Source of the DNA: a miscellaneous Crenarchaeota group-1 archaeon SG8-32-3
GTDB lineage: Archaea; Thermoproteota; Bathyarchaeia; Bathyarchaeales; Bathycorpusculaceae
NCBI GenBank assembly: GCA_001273335.1
Contig: LFWV01000017.1
Span: forward strand, 1-13,550
Direction: 5' to 3'
Length of the DNA: 13,550 bases
Part shown: positions 1-7,205 of the stretch, in pieces
Layout: each line of letters starts with the position of its first letter
Numbering within the stretch: the first letter of the stretch is position 1
Notes under the pieces: model-generated
The model's input: the letters and a program-made list of their open reading frames with translations, nothing else
Database searches by the model: none
Told to the model about the DNA's origin: nothing
Made by a program: the position numbers and the translations under genes

Positions 1-119
1 CCACTGTTTTTCAACATGCAATCCCGGAAGGCAAACGCATTCTCGCTTGAGCGGGGATCGAAATAGGACTCGACACCGCATGGATCATATGAAGCTGCGC
101 CTCTGCAAACCTGTTTCAC
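1..119 (-). CDS. Possible 5' end of an unrecognised protein running off the left edge
   Basis: On the minus strand the frame is open from 146 (just after a TAA at 149-147) to the window edge. The only reasonable start before codon 45 is a GTG at 119-117. The reading has the look of a real protein, with mixed Tyr, Phe, Trp, Asp, Glu and Cys; one stretch reads SYDPCGVESYFDPRSSEN. The plus-strand frame across the same bases is also open (2-220) but is rich in His and Arg, as expected of an antisense shadow. The nine codons between the TAA and the GTG also look protein-like, so this may be a broken gene rather than an intact start. No Shine-Dalgarno or clear TATA box precedes the GTG. I do not recognise the family. 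Confidence 0.3.
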   Translation of the reverse strand, partial: MKQVCRGAASYDPCGVESYFDPRSSENAFAFRDCMLKNS

Positions 120-253
120 CCATTGAAAGGCTTCAGACTCATAGAATTACTGTCGAATCCCGACGTCATTATCATTCTAAATCTGAACTTGAGGTACATG
201 AGGCAAACACCAAAGGCTAAATTCCAGAATGAAAACTGGCGGGTTGCCGAGGT

Positions 254-289
254 AACCTTTTAATCTGCACTTGGCACTTACCTAAAGGT
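254..289 (+). promoter_or_regulatory. glyS promoter and Shine-Dalgarno site
   Basis: A TATA-like element, CCTTTTAATC (256-265), lies about 26 bases before the expected transcript start near 285. AAAGGT at 284-289 could pair with the 16S rRNA 3' end. It sits 8 bases before an in-frame TTG at 298 but overlaps the upstream TTG at 289, so it favours the downstream start. Confidence 0.4.
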
Positions 290-297
290 TGGTAGAA

Positions 298-2046
298 TTG
301 AATAACGAAGATAAATGTGACAAGTTTGCTGCGATTAATGAGTTAGCTCGGCGAAGAGGCTTCTTCTGGCAGTCGTACGAGATTTACGGCGGCGTTGGAG
401 GCTTCGTAACCTACGGTCCCCTAGGTGCACGGCTGAAACAGAACATCGAAGCTAAACTCCGCGAACTCTTCGTCACTAAACTTGGCATCCTCGAAATCGA
501 GTCATCAGTAATCACTCCAGGCAAGGTCTTCGAAGCATCAGGACACGTAAACCACTTCAAAGAACCCATGGTCGAATGTGTCACATGCAACAAGCGATTC
601 CGCGCAGACCACCTACTCGAAGAATACGCCAAAAAAAGCTGTGCAGAAACCGAAAAAATGGATCTCGAACAAATCCAGAAAGCCCTCAAGGCACACGGCG
701 TCACATGTCCCGAGTGTGGCTGTGGCTTCAAAAACCCACAGCAGTTTCTAACAATGTTCCAAACCACCATAGGACCCTACTCCAACGCCAAAGGCTACGG
801 CAGACCCGAAGCTGCCCAAGGCATATTTGTAGAGTTCAATCGCCTCTATGTCATGGCACGCGAAAAACTCCCCTTCGGAGTCATCCAAATCGGGCGCGCT
901 CTACGAAACGAAATCTCGCCCAGACAAGGCTTGATTCGACTTCGCGAATTCACCATTGCCGACTTAGAATTCTTCTTCGATCCTGAAGAACCAGACTGTT
1001 GCCTGCTCAAGGACGTGGAAAACGAAACCCTGTGGATATACCTCGCGCCCGAAAGGCAAGCGTGTAGCGAAAAAATCGTGAAAGTTACCGCTAAAGACGC
1101 CCTGGCAAAGCAGATTATCTGCTCCGAGTGGCAAGCGTTCTTCATGGCAATGGCGAAGAAACTCCTAACCGAAATTGGTGTGCCAGCGGAAAACCAACGT
1201 TTCATAGAAAAACTCCCGTGGGAAAAGGCGCATTACGCCACACAATGCTTTGACCAAGAAGTGTACTTCGACCGCTGGGGCTGGATTGAAGTTTCAGGTC
1301 ACGCGTACCGCACAGACTACGACTTAGACTGCCACACGAAAGCCAGTGGCGCAGACCTCCGGGTCTACAAAGAATATCCTGAACCTATAGAGGAAGAACA
1401 ACTCGTCGTGAAGCCAGTGATGTCCAAGCTTGGGCCCATATTTAAAGGCGAAGCCAAAAAGGTTGCACACCTACTCACAAAAGTCTCTGCGCAAGAAGTT
1501 GCAAGTGCGCTCGAAAAAGACGGATACTACATGGCTAAAAACTACAAGTTGCTGCCTGAACATGTGGATGTAACCCATGAAAAAACGGTTTCACGCGGTA
1601 AACGTTTTACTCCTCACGTTGTTGAACCCAGCTTCGGCTCCGACCGCCTGTTCTACGCGGCACTGGAGTACGCTTACGGCTTGAAAGACGACCGTGTAGT
1701 AATGAGTTTCCCCAGAGCAATCGCGCCAATCCAGCTCGGCGTTTACCCGCTTGTAAGTAAGGATGGCATAGCCGAAAAAGCCCGAGAAATATATAAGCAG
1801 CTGTTAAACGAAGGATTTGCCACGGAGCTCGACGAAGCAGGCTCTATAGGCAGGAGATACGCCCGCGCCGACGAAGCAGGCATTCCCCTCGGCATAACCG
1901 TAGACTATGACACGTTGAAAGACGGCACAGTCACAATCCGCGACCGCGACTCGTGGCAGCAAGTCAGAAGCCTAATCAAGGATCTGCCTAAAATTTTGCA
2001 CTCGTATTTCCAAGGGAAAACCAACTTTGAAGATTTAGGGACTTAA
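298..2046 (+). CDS. glyS: Glycyl-tRNA synthetase, archaeal/eukaryotic alpha2 type
   Basis: Class II aminoacyl-tRNA synthetase that charges tRNA-Gly with glycine in the cytoplasm. The frame is open from TTG 289 (585 codons, usual length for the archaeal dimeric enzyme), and residue numbers below count from there. The N-terminal substrate region reads GFFWQSYEIYGGVGGF (24-39). Class II motif 2 is RNEISPRQGLIRLREF (206-221) and motif 3 is EPSFGSDRLFYA (446-457). An insertion carries two Cys pairs, C97/C100 and C140/C143, consistent with a zinc site. The C-terminal anticodon-binding domain covers about 473-570, with ARADEAGIPLGITVDYD at its core. I place the start at TTG 298 because AAAGGT lies 8 bases before it; TTG 289 would add three residues. 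A DUF47 gene with its own promoter follows on the same strand. Function is secure; only the start is in doubt. Confidence 0.96.
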   Translation: MNNEDKCDKFAAINELARRRGFFWQSYEIYGGVGGFVTYGPLGARLKQNIEAKLRELFVTKLGILEIESSVITPGKVFEASGHVNHFKEPMVECVTCNKRFRADHLLEEYAKKSCAETEKMDLEQIQKALKAHGVTCPECGCGFKNPQQFLTMFQTTIGPYSNAKGYGRPEAAQGIFVEFNRLYVMAREKLPFGVIQIGRALRNEISPRQGLIRLREFTIADLEFFFDPEEPDCCLLKDVENETLWIYLAPERQACSEKIVKVTAKDALAKQIICSEWQAFFMAMAKKLLTEIGVPAENQRFIEKLPWEKAHYATQCFDQEVYFDRWGWIEVSGHAYRTDYDLDCHTKASGADLRVYKEYPEPIEEEQLVVKPVMSKLGPIFKGEAKKVAHLLTKVSAQEVASALEKDGYYMAKNYKLLPEHVDVTHEKTVSRGKRFTPHVVEPSFGSDRLFYAALEYAYGLKDDRVVMSFPRAIAPIQLGVYPLVSKDGIAEKAREIYKQLLNEGFATELDEAGSIGRRYARADEAGIPLGITVDYDTLKDGTVTIRDRDSWQQVRSLIKDLPKILHSYFQGKTNFEDLGT

Positions 2047-2066
2047 TGTCAGTTTCTAATCGTTAG

Positions 2067-2077
2067 CTTTTATAATA
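2067..2077 (+). promoter_or_regulatory. TATA box before the DUF47 gene
   Basis: CTTTTATAATA is a strong archaeal TATA element. With the usual spacing of about 25 bases, transcription would begin near 2097-2102. That is after the first in-frame ATG (2083) and before the second (2116), so it decides the start of the following gene. Confidence 0.55.
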
Positions 2078-2115
2078 CACTTATGCTACTAAATGTTGGA
2101 AACATTAGCTATTTA

Positions 2116-2796
2116 ATGAGAGGGGCGAGAACGAGCTTGGTACTTCCAGCTGAAACAGAACAACGCGTTAAACGCAGAGCTTTAAGAGCATGTCAAGATA
2201 ACCTGCGCAAAGTGGTCGATGTCACTAGGAAAATTCCTCGGTTGGTTGAGCAGTTTTCAAAAGGTGAAAAAGAACAAGCAAGACAACTTTTCAGCGAAAT
2301 CAGGAAAGGCGAAGAAGAAGTCCTTAAAGCTAGACGAATGGTCTCGCAGGAACTAGCCGAAATAGGCGCCATCCTAATCAGCAGAGAAGACTTCCTCAGG
2401 TTCACAAACCTTTCAAGCGAAATCGCAGATTTCTCCGAAGGCATCGCCTACTACCTTATCGAAATACTCGAGCATAACTGGAAAGTGCCAGACGATATCC
2501 GAAAGGAGCTGCTTAATCTTTCCGAAGCTGTATTCGATGCGGTGCTTAAATTAAGAGAAACAATGATGGTTCTAAGCTACGGACCAGCTAAAACATTGGA
2601 GAAAGCAAAAGACGTTGAAATCGCTGAAAGAACAGTTGACGAAATCTACCGCGCGCTGTCAATAAAAGTCATAAGCAGCAAACTCGACCTCCCAGTACTT
2701 CTACTCATGCGAGATATCCTCCAGCTTCTGGAAAACTCTGCTGACAAGGCTGAAGACGCAGCTGACACCGTCCGCACGCTCTCTTTCATAATGTAA
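2116..2796 (+). CDS. DUF47 family protein, PhoU-like
   Basis: An all-helical, soluble protein of the DUF47/PhoU-related family. Members are usually linked to phosphate uptake through Pit-type transporters, as accessory or regulatory proteins. The 226 residues match the family's usual length of about 210-230. Family-like features are the central segment ISREDFLRFTNLSSEIADF and the C-terminal helix with NSADKAEDAADTVR, an acidic, PhoU-like metal-contacting pattern. The frame extends up to ATG 2083, but that start would lie upstream of the transcript start expected from the TATA box at 2067-2077. The extra eleven residues also look non-conserved, so ATG 2116 is preferred. There is no Shine-Dalgarno site, which fits a short archaeal leader. 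No pit transporter gene is visible nearby, so the phosphate role rests on family knowledge only. Confidence 0.85.
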   Translation: MRGARTSLVLPAETEQRVKRRALRACQDNLRKVVDVTRKIPRLVEQFSKGEKEQARQLFSEIRKGEEEVLKARRMVSQELAEIGAILISREDFLRFTNLSSEIADFSEGIAYYLIEILEHNWKVPDDIRKELLNLSEAVFDAVLKLRETMMVLSYGPAKTLEKAKDVEIAERTVDEIYRALSIKVISSKLDLPVLLLMRDILQLLENSADKAEDAADTVRTLSFIM

Positions 2797-2815
2797 CCTG
2801 AGTGCGAAACTATCC

Positions 2816-3370
2816 ATGGCTAAAACCAAAGTAGAACTAATAGAAAACTTCTTGGTAGTTTGGAACCCGGCAGAAGGCTCTAAACTTTACAAAAAAGGAT
2901 TTTACGGTAAACCCCTCGGAATACCCAAACCGAAAATCCCCCAATTCGATGTTCCTCTACTCTTAGATTTGATGGAAGGCTTATACCTTGTTGAAAAGGG
3001 TAAAATAACGATTCACGAAGGCGCAGAGAAACGCAGAGTCGGACTCAAGAACCTCCGACAAAAAGCTAGACAACTATACGACGAGTTCGACGAGAAATAC
3101 ACGGTTTACCGTGACTTGCGGAACAGCGGCCTAATCGTAACACCTGGGATAAAATTTGGCTGTGACTTTGCCGTCTACAAGTACGGTCCAGGCGTTGAAC
3201 ATGCACCCTATATGGTTTCCGTGAAGCAGGCAGGCTCCGACATTTCAGCCACAGAAATCGTAAAGGCTGGGCGGCTAGCAACTACGGTGCGGAAACGTTT
3301 CATAATTGCCATGCCAGACTTGGAAGCGGAAAAACCTAAATACCTGATTTTCAAGTGGTTTAAAGCCTAG
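2816..3370 (+). CDS. endA: tRNA-splicing endonuclease, catalytic subunit
   Basis: Cuts introns out of precursor tRNAs (and some rRNA precursors) at bulge-helix-bulge structures. At 184 residues it has the length of the simple archaeal subunit. The N-terminal domain runs to about residue 75 and contains FYGKPLG (29-35) and LMEGLYLVEKGKI. The catalytic domain holds GIKFGCDFAVYKYG (111-124). By family knowledge the catalytic triad maps to Y121, H129 (GVEHAPY) and K150 (EIVKAGRLA). All three are present, so this is an active subunit; whether it forms a homotetramer or pairs with another subunit cannot be told from this window. It starts 19 bases after the DUF47 gene and is probably cotranscribed with it. 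Its TAG stop overlaps the stop of the convergent gene. Confidence 0.95.
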   Translation: MAKTKVELIENFLVVWNPAEGSKLYKKGFYGKPLGIPKPKIPQFDVPLLLDLMEGLYLVEKGKITIHEGAEKRRVGLKNLRQKARQLYDEFDEKYTVYRDLRNSGLIVTPGIKFGCDFAVYKYGPGVEHAPYMVSVKQAGSDISATEIVKAGRLATTVRKRFIIAMPDLEAEKPKYLIFKWFKA

Positions 3371-4662
3371 TTTGACATCAGAATTTGCTGCTTAAATTCT
3401 CCTCTAACTCGCTGATGCGGGTAGATTCTTGTTTCTATTAAGCTGCATCCTTCGTCAATGATGACGTCGTCGGCGACAACTGAAACAGCATCTATCTTAG
3501 TTGGTCTCCGCCTGCTTGAAAGTATTGTTGCGTGCCTGCCGATTATGCTTTCCCGCACTTCTGCTTTTTCTCCAATTATAACCCTGTCTAAAATCGCCGA
3601 GTTTTCTATAGTAGCGCCCTTCCCGATTCTCGTGAAGTTGTCTATGCAGGAGTTCACTATTCGCACGCCGTCGTCTATTTGACAGTGTCTGCCAATGAGC
3701 ACGGCGCCTTCAATTTCTATTCGCCCCTGCTTGATTTTGCGAATAATTGTTTGTCTTCTCTGTTCCGAATCAAGGCTTTCTCCCTGAACCCACATTTTTT
3801 GGTCTTTGCTGGTTTTTCCGCCGAAATCAATTAGCATGCTGAAGCCTCCATGGAGCAGTTTCTTCATGGCTTCCAAGTAATTTTTGGGAGTGCCAACGTC
3901 AAACCAGTTTCCCTTCAACGTGTAACCATAGACTGGGTGACCTGCCTGCGTCAAGTATGGTATGAAGTCGTAACCGAAATCTAACCTGTTTTTCCTCTTA
4001 ATTATCTGTTTGACTCCCTTTTCCTTGAAGACTTTTCTTATTTCGGGTGAAAGCACGTATAAACCTGTGTTGGCAAGGTTGCTGGGGGCGTCTTTTGGTG
4101 CTGGCTTCTCAACGAAGCGCCTGATGCGATTGCTCTTGTCGATGTCCGCGATGCCTAAACCTTCCACGTTGTCTACTTCCCTGAGGACGATGGTCATCAA
4201 AGCACCTTTTTCACGGTGGAACTGAATGAGGTCTTTCACACAGATTTCGAAAACGTTGTCGCCTTGCACCGCGAAAACAGGATTGGTGACATTGTAGTAT
4301 TCCATGTTTATTCTTGCAGAGTCAGCGCTTCCCTTATCTTCCACGTTAGGCTGATATTTAATGTGAATCCGCGGTTTGATACCGTACCGCACGGAAAAAC
4401 CGTAGCCTGAGCCAAAATAATCGTACAAGTCCCTATAGTTCGTGTAGCCTTTCACTCCAAAGATGAAGTTACAGATGCCTTGACGTGCAAGAGACAACAG
4501 CGAAAATTCCACCAACGGTCTGTTCAACAGTCTAAGCGCGGCTTTGCTTGTTGCTGCTGTCAACGGAAGAAGACGCGTTGCCTTTCCGCCAACTGGAATT
4601 ATAACTCTTAGTCTTTCAGGGGCATAGTTATCGCCCACTAACGGCGCATAATTGGAACCCAA
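3367..4662 (-). CDS. Sugar-phosphate nucleotidyltransferase with left-handed beta-helix tail
   Basis: Likely joins a sugar-1-phosphate to an NTP to give an NDP-sugar for glycan or glycoprotein synthesis in the cytoplasm. The N-terminal Rossmann-type domain starts with VIIPVGGKATRLLPLT (20-35), with the uridylyl/guanylyl-transferase loop slightly altered from the usual GGxGTRLxPLT and PKP. Further marks are AVQGDNVFE (131-139, metal-binding Asp), FVEKP (183-187), NTGLYVL (198-204) and WFDVGTP (253-259). From about 310 the protein carries hexapeptide-like repeats (IEGAVLIGRHCQI, ENSAILDRVIIGEKAEV), a left-handed beta-helix as in GlmU- and GMPP-like enzymes. The start is TTG 4662-4660, supported by GGTGA at 4673-4669 (minus strand) with 7-base spacing. 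Substrate (glucose, mannose or GlcNAc phosphate) cannot be decided. The protein lacks a clear acetyltransferase active site. Confidence 0.88.
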   Translation of the reverse strand: MGSNYAPLVGDNYAPERLRVIIPVGGKATRLLPLTAATSKAALRLLNRPLVEFSLLSLARQGICNFIFGVKGYTNYRDLYDYFGSGYGFSVRYGIKPRIHIKYQPNVEDKGSADSARINMEYYNVTNPVFAVQGDNVFEICVKDLIQFHREKGALMTIVLREVDNVEGLGIADIDKSNRIRRFVEKPAPKDAPSNLANTGLYVLSPEIRKVFKEKGVKQIIKRKNRLDFGYDFIPYLTQAGHPVYGYTLKGNWFDVGTPKNYLEAMKKLLHGGFSMLIDFGGKTSKDQKMWVQGESLDSEQRRQTIIRKIKQGRIEIEGAVLIGRHCQIDDGVRIVNSCIDNFTRIGKGATIENSAILDRVIIGEKAEVRESIIGRHATILSSRRRPTKIDAVSVVADDVIIDEGCSLIETRIYPHQRVRGEFKQQILMSN

Positions 4663-4668
4663 AAGATT

Positions 4669-4673
4669 TCACC
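4669..4673 (-). promoter_or_regulatory. Shine-Dalgarno site of the nucleotidyltransferase gene
   Basis: GGTGA on the minus strand lies 7 bases before TTG 4662 and fixes this unusual start codon. There is no better ATG or GTG start in frame before the conserved VIIPVGG segment. Confidence 0.55.
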
Positions 4674-4753
4674 AAAGATTTTGTTATTAATGCGTTTCAG
4701 GAGCGTATTAACTTTTTCAATTTGCACTGTAATTCAAACAACCTTGTTTATAA

Positions 4754-5194
4754 TCAGGTCTTTTTGAAGGTCGGCAGTCTCAGGATATGTATGCTAACAG
4801 CAACTGCAACAGCTATCATAACTAGCTGTAGTGGCAAGACTAACTCGGGTGGTAAAAGACGGTGTAGCATGAAAACTGTTGAAAGGCTTATGGTTGTCCA
4901 GAGCACGATTAGGGCGGTGATTTTGGTTTTTTTCGGCAGTCCTTTGCCTTCTGTGTAGTTGCGTATGTACTCCCCGAACCATCGGTTGTTCAGTAACCAA
5001 CTGTGCATTTTCTCAGAGCTTTTATAGTAGCAAGCCGCAGCAGCTAGAATGAAGGGTGTAGTCGGCAAGATAGGCAAAACCATCCCGATGGCGCCTAACA
5101 CCATGCAGATTGTTCCTGCGATGAACCATAATGTTCTTACAAGTTTTCGCCCTTGCTCTTTGCATGTTGTCGCAAAAGATTTCTTTTCTCCCAT
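4754..5194 (-). CDS. DUF454 (YbaN-like) small membrane protein
   Basis: A 146-residue membrane protein of the DUF454/YbaN family; its molecular role is not known. The hallmark region is complete: GAIGMVLPILPTTPFILAA (34-52), then CYYKSSEKMHSWLLNNRWFG (55-74) and IRNYTEGKGLPKK. Hydrophobic segments are near 20-55 and a pair near 90-137. The ATG start at 5194-5192 is preceded by AAGGAAAG and by a TTTTTTAAG element at 5229-5237 at the right distance for a promoter. The nucleotidyltransferase gene follows 91 bases downstream on the same strand with its own ribosome site, so the two may form a loose operon. Family assignment is strong; function is unknown. Confidence 0.88.
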   Translation of the reverse strand: MGEKKSFATTCKEQGRKLVRTLWFIAGTICMVLGAIGMVLPILPTTPFILAAAACYYKSSEKMHSWLLNNRWFGEYIRNYTEGKGLPKKTKITALIVLWTTISLSTVFMLHRLLPPELVLPLQLVMIAVAVAVSIHILRLPTFKKT

Positions 5195-5198
5195 GACA

Positions 5199-5238
5199 CT
5201 TTCCTTTTTATACCGTTTTGGTTTTGTGTCTTAAAAAC
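5199..5238 (-). promoter_or_regulatory. Promoter of the DUF454 gene
   Basis: Read on the minus strand, GTTTTTTAAG (about 5238-5229) is a TATA-like box with an expected start of transcription near 5207. The AAGGAAAG that follows can act as the ribosome site before ATG 5194. A second TATA-like string, GGTATAAAAA, lies too near the ATG to be used for this start. Confidence 0.35.
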
Positions 5239-5285
5239 ACTGCGTCAACCGACAACAAAACGCGGTTTTTAATGTTTTAAAGGAG

Positions 5286-5327
5286 AATTTTATAACTTAG
5301 TCGGAACAATGCTTCTCTATCAAAGGT
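5286..5327 (+). promoter_or_regulatory. Promoter and Shine-Dalgarno site of the ubiA-like gene
   Basis: AATTTTATAAC (5286-5296) is a TATA box placing the transcript start near 5318. AAAGGT at 5322-5327 lies 9 bases before ATG 5337 but only touches the longer-frame TTG at 5328, so it selects ATG 5337. Confidence 0.5.
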
Positions 5328-5336
5328 TTGACTAGG

Positions 5337-6188
5337 ATGGGGAAAGTAAGAGGCTTCATACAGCTAATGCGCCCAGTCAATTGTGTAATGATGGGTTTCG
5401 CAGTGTTCGTTGGCGCGGTTCTGGGGTATCCCCAATTCTCCAGCTTTAACTGGCTCGGCGTCCTGTACGGCTTTTTCACAGGTTTCACGCTGACAGCCGC
5501 ATCCATGGTCATTAACGACTATTATGACCGGGCGATTGACGCTATAAACGAGCCCAGTCGCCCGATTCCAAGCGGTCTGGTCAGCGTCAGAGAAGCTTCG
5601 GCTTTTGTTTTTCTTCTTTCAGTGGTAGGTTTTGTGTTCGCTTATTTCACAAGTTTTCTCTGTTTGGTGGTTGCGGGGATCTCTTGGGTTGTTGTGGTGG
5701 CGTACGTTACGGTTGGAAAACGAAGCGGATTGCCTGGCAACTTTCTCGTCAGCACATGCGTGGCCATCCCGTTCATTTACGGCAGTATAATAGTACGCAA
5801 TACTGTTCCGTTGAGCGTTCTGCTTTTTACGCTTATGGCCTTCCTTTCTAACACTGGTAGGGAAATCACCAAAGGCATCGTTGATGTCAAAGGTGACAAG
5901 GCTGAAGACATTAAGACTTTGGCGGTGCGTTACGGCGAGAAGAATGCGGCTGTTGCAGCCACATTGTTTTACGTATCTGCGGTTGCTTTAACCCCACTTA
6001 CTTGGATTCTGAACTTGGTTTCTTTCTGGTTTGTTCCTCTCGTTTTAGTGACAGACATCGGGCTTGTTGTGTCTTCTACTCTTCTGCTAAGGGATTATTC
6101 TCGGGAAAGTGCCAGAAAAATCAAGAAAATAGTTCTTCTACTATTTGTTGTCGGTCTGTTGGCGTACGTGGTTGGCGTTATCAAATAA
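5337..6188 (+). CDS. UbiA-family prenyltransferase, digeranylgeranylglyceryl-phosphate synthase
   Basis: By family knowledge this membrane enzyme adds the second geranylgeranyl chain to geranylgeranylglyceryl phosphate, the second ether bond of archaeal lipids. The 283 residues match the archaeal family. The first Asp-rich motif is NDYYDRAIDAINEPSRPIPS (60-79). The second Asp-rich region is GREITKGIVDVKGDKAEDIK (174-193), with D183, D187 and D191. Eight to nine hydrophobic helices span the chain. The archaeal-type NEPSRPIPSG after the first motif favours the lipid enzyme over quinone or heme prenyltransferases, though that is not proved here. ATG 5337 is chosen over TTG 5328 because of AAAGGT upstream. 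A stem-loop with a T-rich tail follows directly, then the cdvB-type gene on the same strand. Confidence 0.9.
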   Translation: MGKVRGFIQLMRPVNCVMMGFAVFVGAVLGYPQFSSFNWLGVLYGFFTGFTLTAASMVINDYYDRAIDAINEPSRPIPSGLVSVREASAFVFLLSVVGFVFAYFTSFLCLVVAGISWVVVVAYVTVGKRSGLPGNFLVSTCVAIPFIYGSIIVRNTVPLSVLLFTLMAFLSNTGREITKGIVDVKGDKAEDIKTLAVRYGEKNAAVAATLFYVSAVALTPLTWILNLVSFWFVPLVLVTDIGLVVSSTLLLRDYSRESARKIKKIVLLLFVVGLLAYVVGVIK

Positions 6189-6189
6189 A

Positions 6190-6232
6190 TTGAGGACTGG
6201 TACGACAAATCCTCAAATATTTGTTTATTTCA
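6190..6232 (+). terminator. Stem-loop terminator after the ubiA-like gene
   Basis: Two bases after the TAA stop, TTGAGGA (6190-6196) pairs perfectly with TCCTCAA (6210-6216) across a 13-base loop. A T-rich stretch to about 6232 follows. Archaeal termination relies mainly on T-tracts, so the stem may protect the 3' end instead. Confidence 0.4.
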
Positions 6233-6244
6233 GCTCGTTTCTAT

Positions 6245-6305
6245 GGCTAATCTTAGCCGGTAAAGTGTAGCTTGCACGTGCCTAGAGGCTCCACGTATAT
6301 ACGTG
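6245..6305 (+). promoter_or_regulatory. Cluster of palindromes upstream of cdvB
   Basis: Three perfect inverted repeats occur within 61 bases: GGCTAA-TC-TTAGCC (6245-6258), GCACGTGC (6274-6281) and CACGTATATACGTG (6292-6305). The last two share the CACGT half-site, and the last encloses TATATA, itself a possible TATA box. They lie just before the cdvB promoter region and look like operator sites. Confidence 0.4.
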
Positions 6306-6316
6306 CATGTTTCGCT

Positions 6317-6364
6317 TATGTTAAAAATCCATAAGTATTTTCTGCACGCTTTTCAATGCGAGGA
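6317..6364 (+). promoter_or_regulatory. cdvB promoter and Shine-Dalgarno site
   Basis: TTAAAAATCC (6321-6330) is a TATA-like element with transcription expected near 6350. GAGGA at 6360-6364 is 7 bases before ATG 6372. Together they favour ATG 6372 over the GTG at 6303 that opens the long frame. Confidence 0.45.
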
Positions 6365-6371
6365 TGTTAAC

Positions 6372-7025
6372 ATGTCTGAACGTTTTGCTAAAAAATGGGA
6401 AAGCAGAAAAGACGGAACATCATTTGTAGATAACATACGTGCAGTAGTTAGTCCACCGCCACCGCTGAAGCCACGCATGGATTACGCCATAAAACGTTTG
6501 AATCTGCAAATCCATAAGTTGGACCAAGCTGCTGATAGGTTCAGCCAAAAAGACAAAACCCTTTTTGGAAAGATAGTCGCCGCTTATGAGACACATGACA
6601 CTGCACGTGCTAACATTTACGCTAATGAGCTGGCTGAAGTTCGCAAGATGGAAAAAATTGTTATGAACGCGAGACTAGCACTTGACCAAGTAATGCTTAG
6701 GCTGCAGACAGTGACTGAATTCGGAGATATAGTGTCTACGCTGGGACCAGCCATAGGCGTTTTGCGTACTGTCAGTGCAGGTCTCGTGGGTGTTCTGCCT
6801 GAGGCTGAGAATGAACTCGGTGACATCGGTAACATGCTGAGCGGGTTGATGTTCGATGTGGGTCAAAGCTCTGGACTAAATCTCAACTTCAATTCTGTTA
6901 ATGAGGACACAGCTAAAATACTGACAGAAGCCGCAACGGTTGCAGAGCAGAGAGTAAACTCTAACTTCCCAGACTTGCCTTCTGGGCTCTCAGCGAATTT
7001 AGCGAAAGGAAAAAGCACCAACTGA
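6372..7025 (+). CDS. cdvB: CdvB-family (ESCRT-III/Snf7-like) cell-division protein
   Basis: An ESCRT-III homologue of the kind that polymerises on the inner membrane at the division neck in TACK archaea. The 217 residues start with a short basic segment, then the family-like turn FVDNIRAVVSPPPPLKPRMD (18-37). A long helical hairpin follows: AIKRLNLQIHKLDQAADRF, then ELAEVRKMEKIVMNARLALD around 86-105. The segment VLPEAENELGDIGNMLSGLM (141-160) corresponds to the later ESCRT-III helices. The C-terminal winged-helix domain of the long Sulfolobus CdvB is absent, so it resembles the shorter CdvB1/B2/B3 paralogues; a MIM-like motif is not obvious. The GTG at 6303 would add 23 residues that look like leader sequence; the Shine-Dalgarno site supports ATG 6372. 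No cdvA or cdvC (Vps4) gene is in the window. Family sure, paralogue class uncertain. Confidence 0.88.
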   Translation: MSERFAKKWESRKDGTSFVDNIRAVVSPPPPLKPRMDYAIKRLNLQIHKLDQAADRFSQKDKTLFGKIVAAYETHDTARANIYANELAEVRKMEKIVMNARLALDQVMLRLQTVTEFGDIVSTLGPAIGVLRTVSAGLVGVLPEAENELGDIGNMLSGLMFDVGQSSGLNLNFNSVNEDTAKILTEAATVAEQRVNSNFPDLPSGLSANLAKGKSTN

Positions 7026-7149
7026 AACACTTGAAATGTTTTATCACTTAGTCAAATCCCCACTCATTTTTCTAGCATAAGTGAACTCATAACAAAATCA
7101 TTATATTCTGGCACAGTCACGTATTCAGTAAAACCCAGAGAGTACTTAG

Positions 7150-7166
7150 CGGTTAAAAATAAAAGA
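7150..7166 (+). promoter_or_regulatory. Promoter of the ICMT-like gene
   Basis: GGTTAAAAATAAAAG (7151-7165) is a TATA-like element with a likely transcript start near 7183, leaving a leader of about 20-35 bases. Confidence 0.4.
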
Positions 7167-7205
7167 AAGCCGCACGCAGGAATAGCTCCCTCTTGGTAAT
7201 GGAGT

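Noticed and set aside
140..165. GTCGAATCCCGAC resembling a tRNA T-arm
   Set aside because: The five-pair stem around a seven-base TTCGAAT loop is not formed and no acceptor or anticodon arm fits nearby.
2..220. Plus-strand open frame at the left edge
   Set aside because: His/Arg-rich and without family features; the opposite strand over the same bases reads more like protein.
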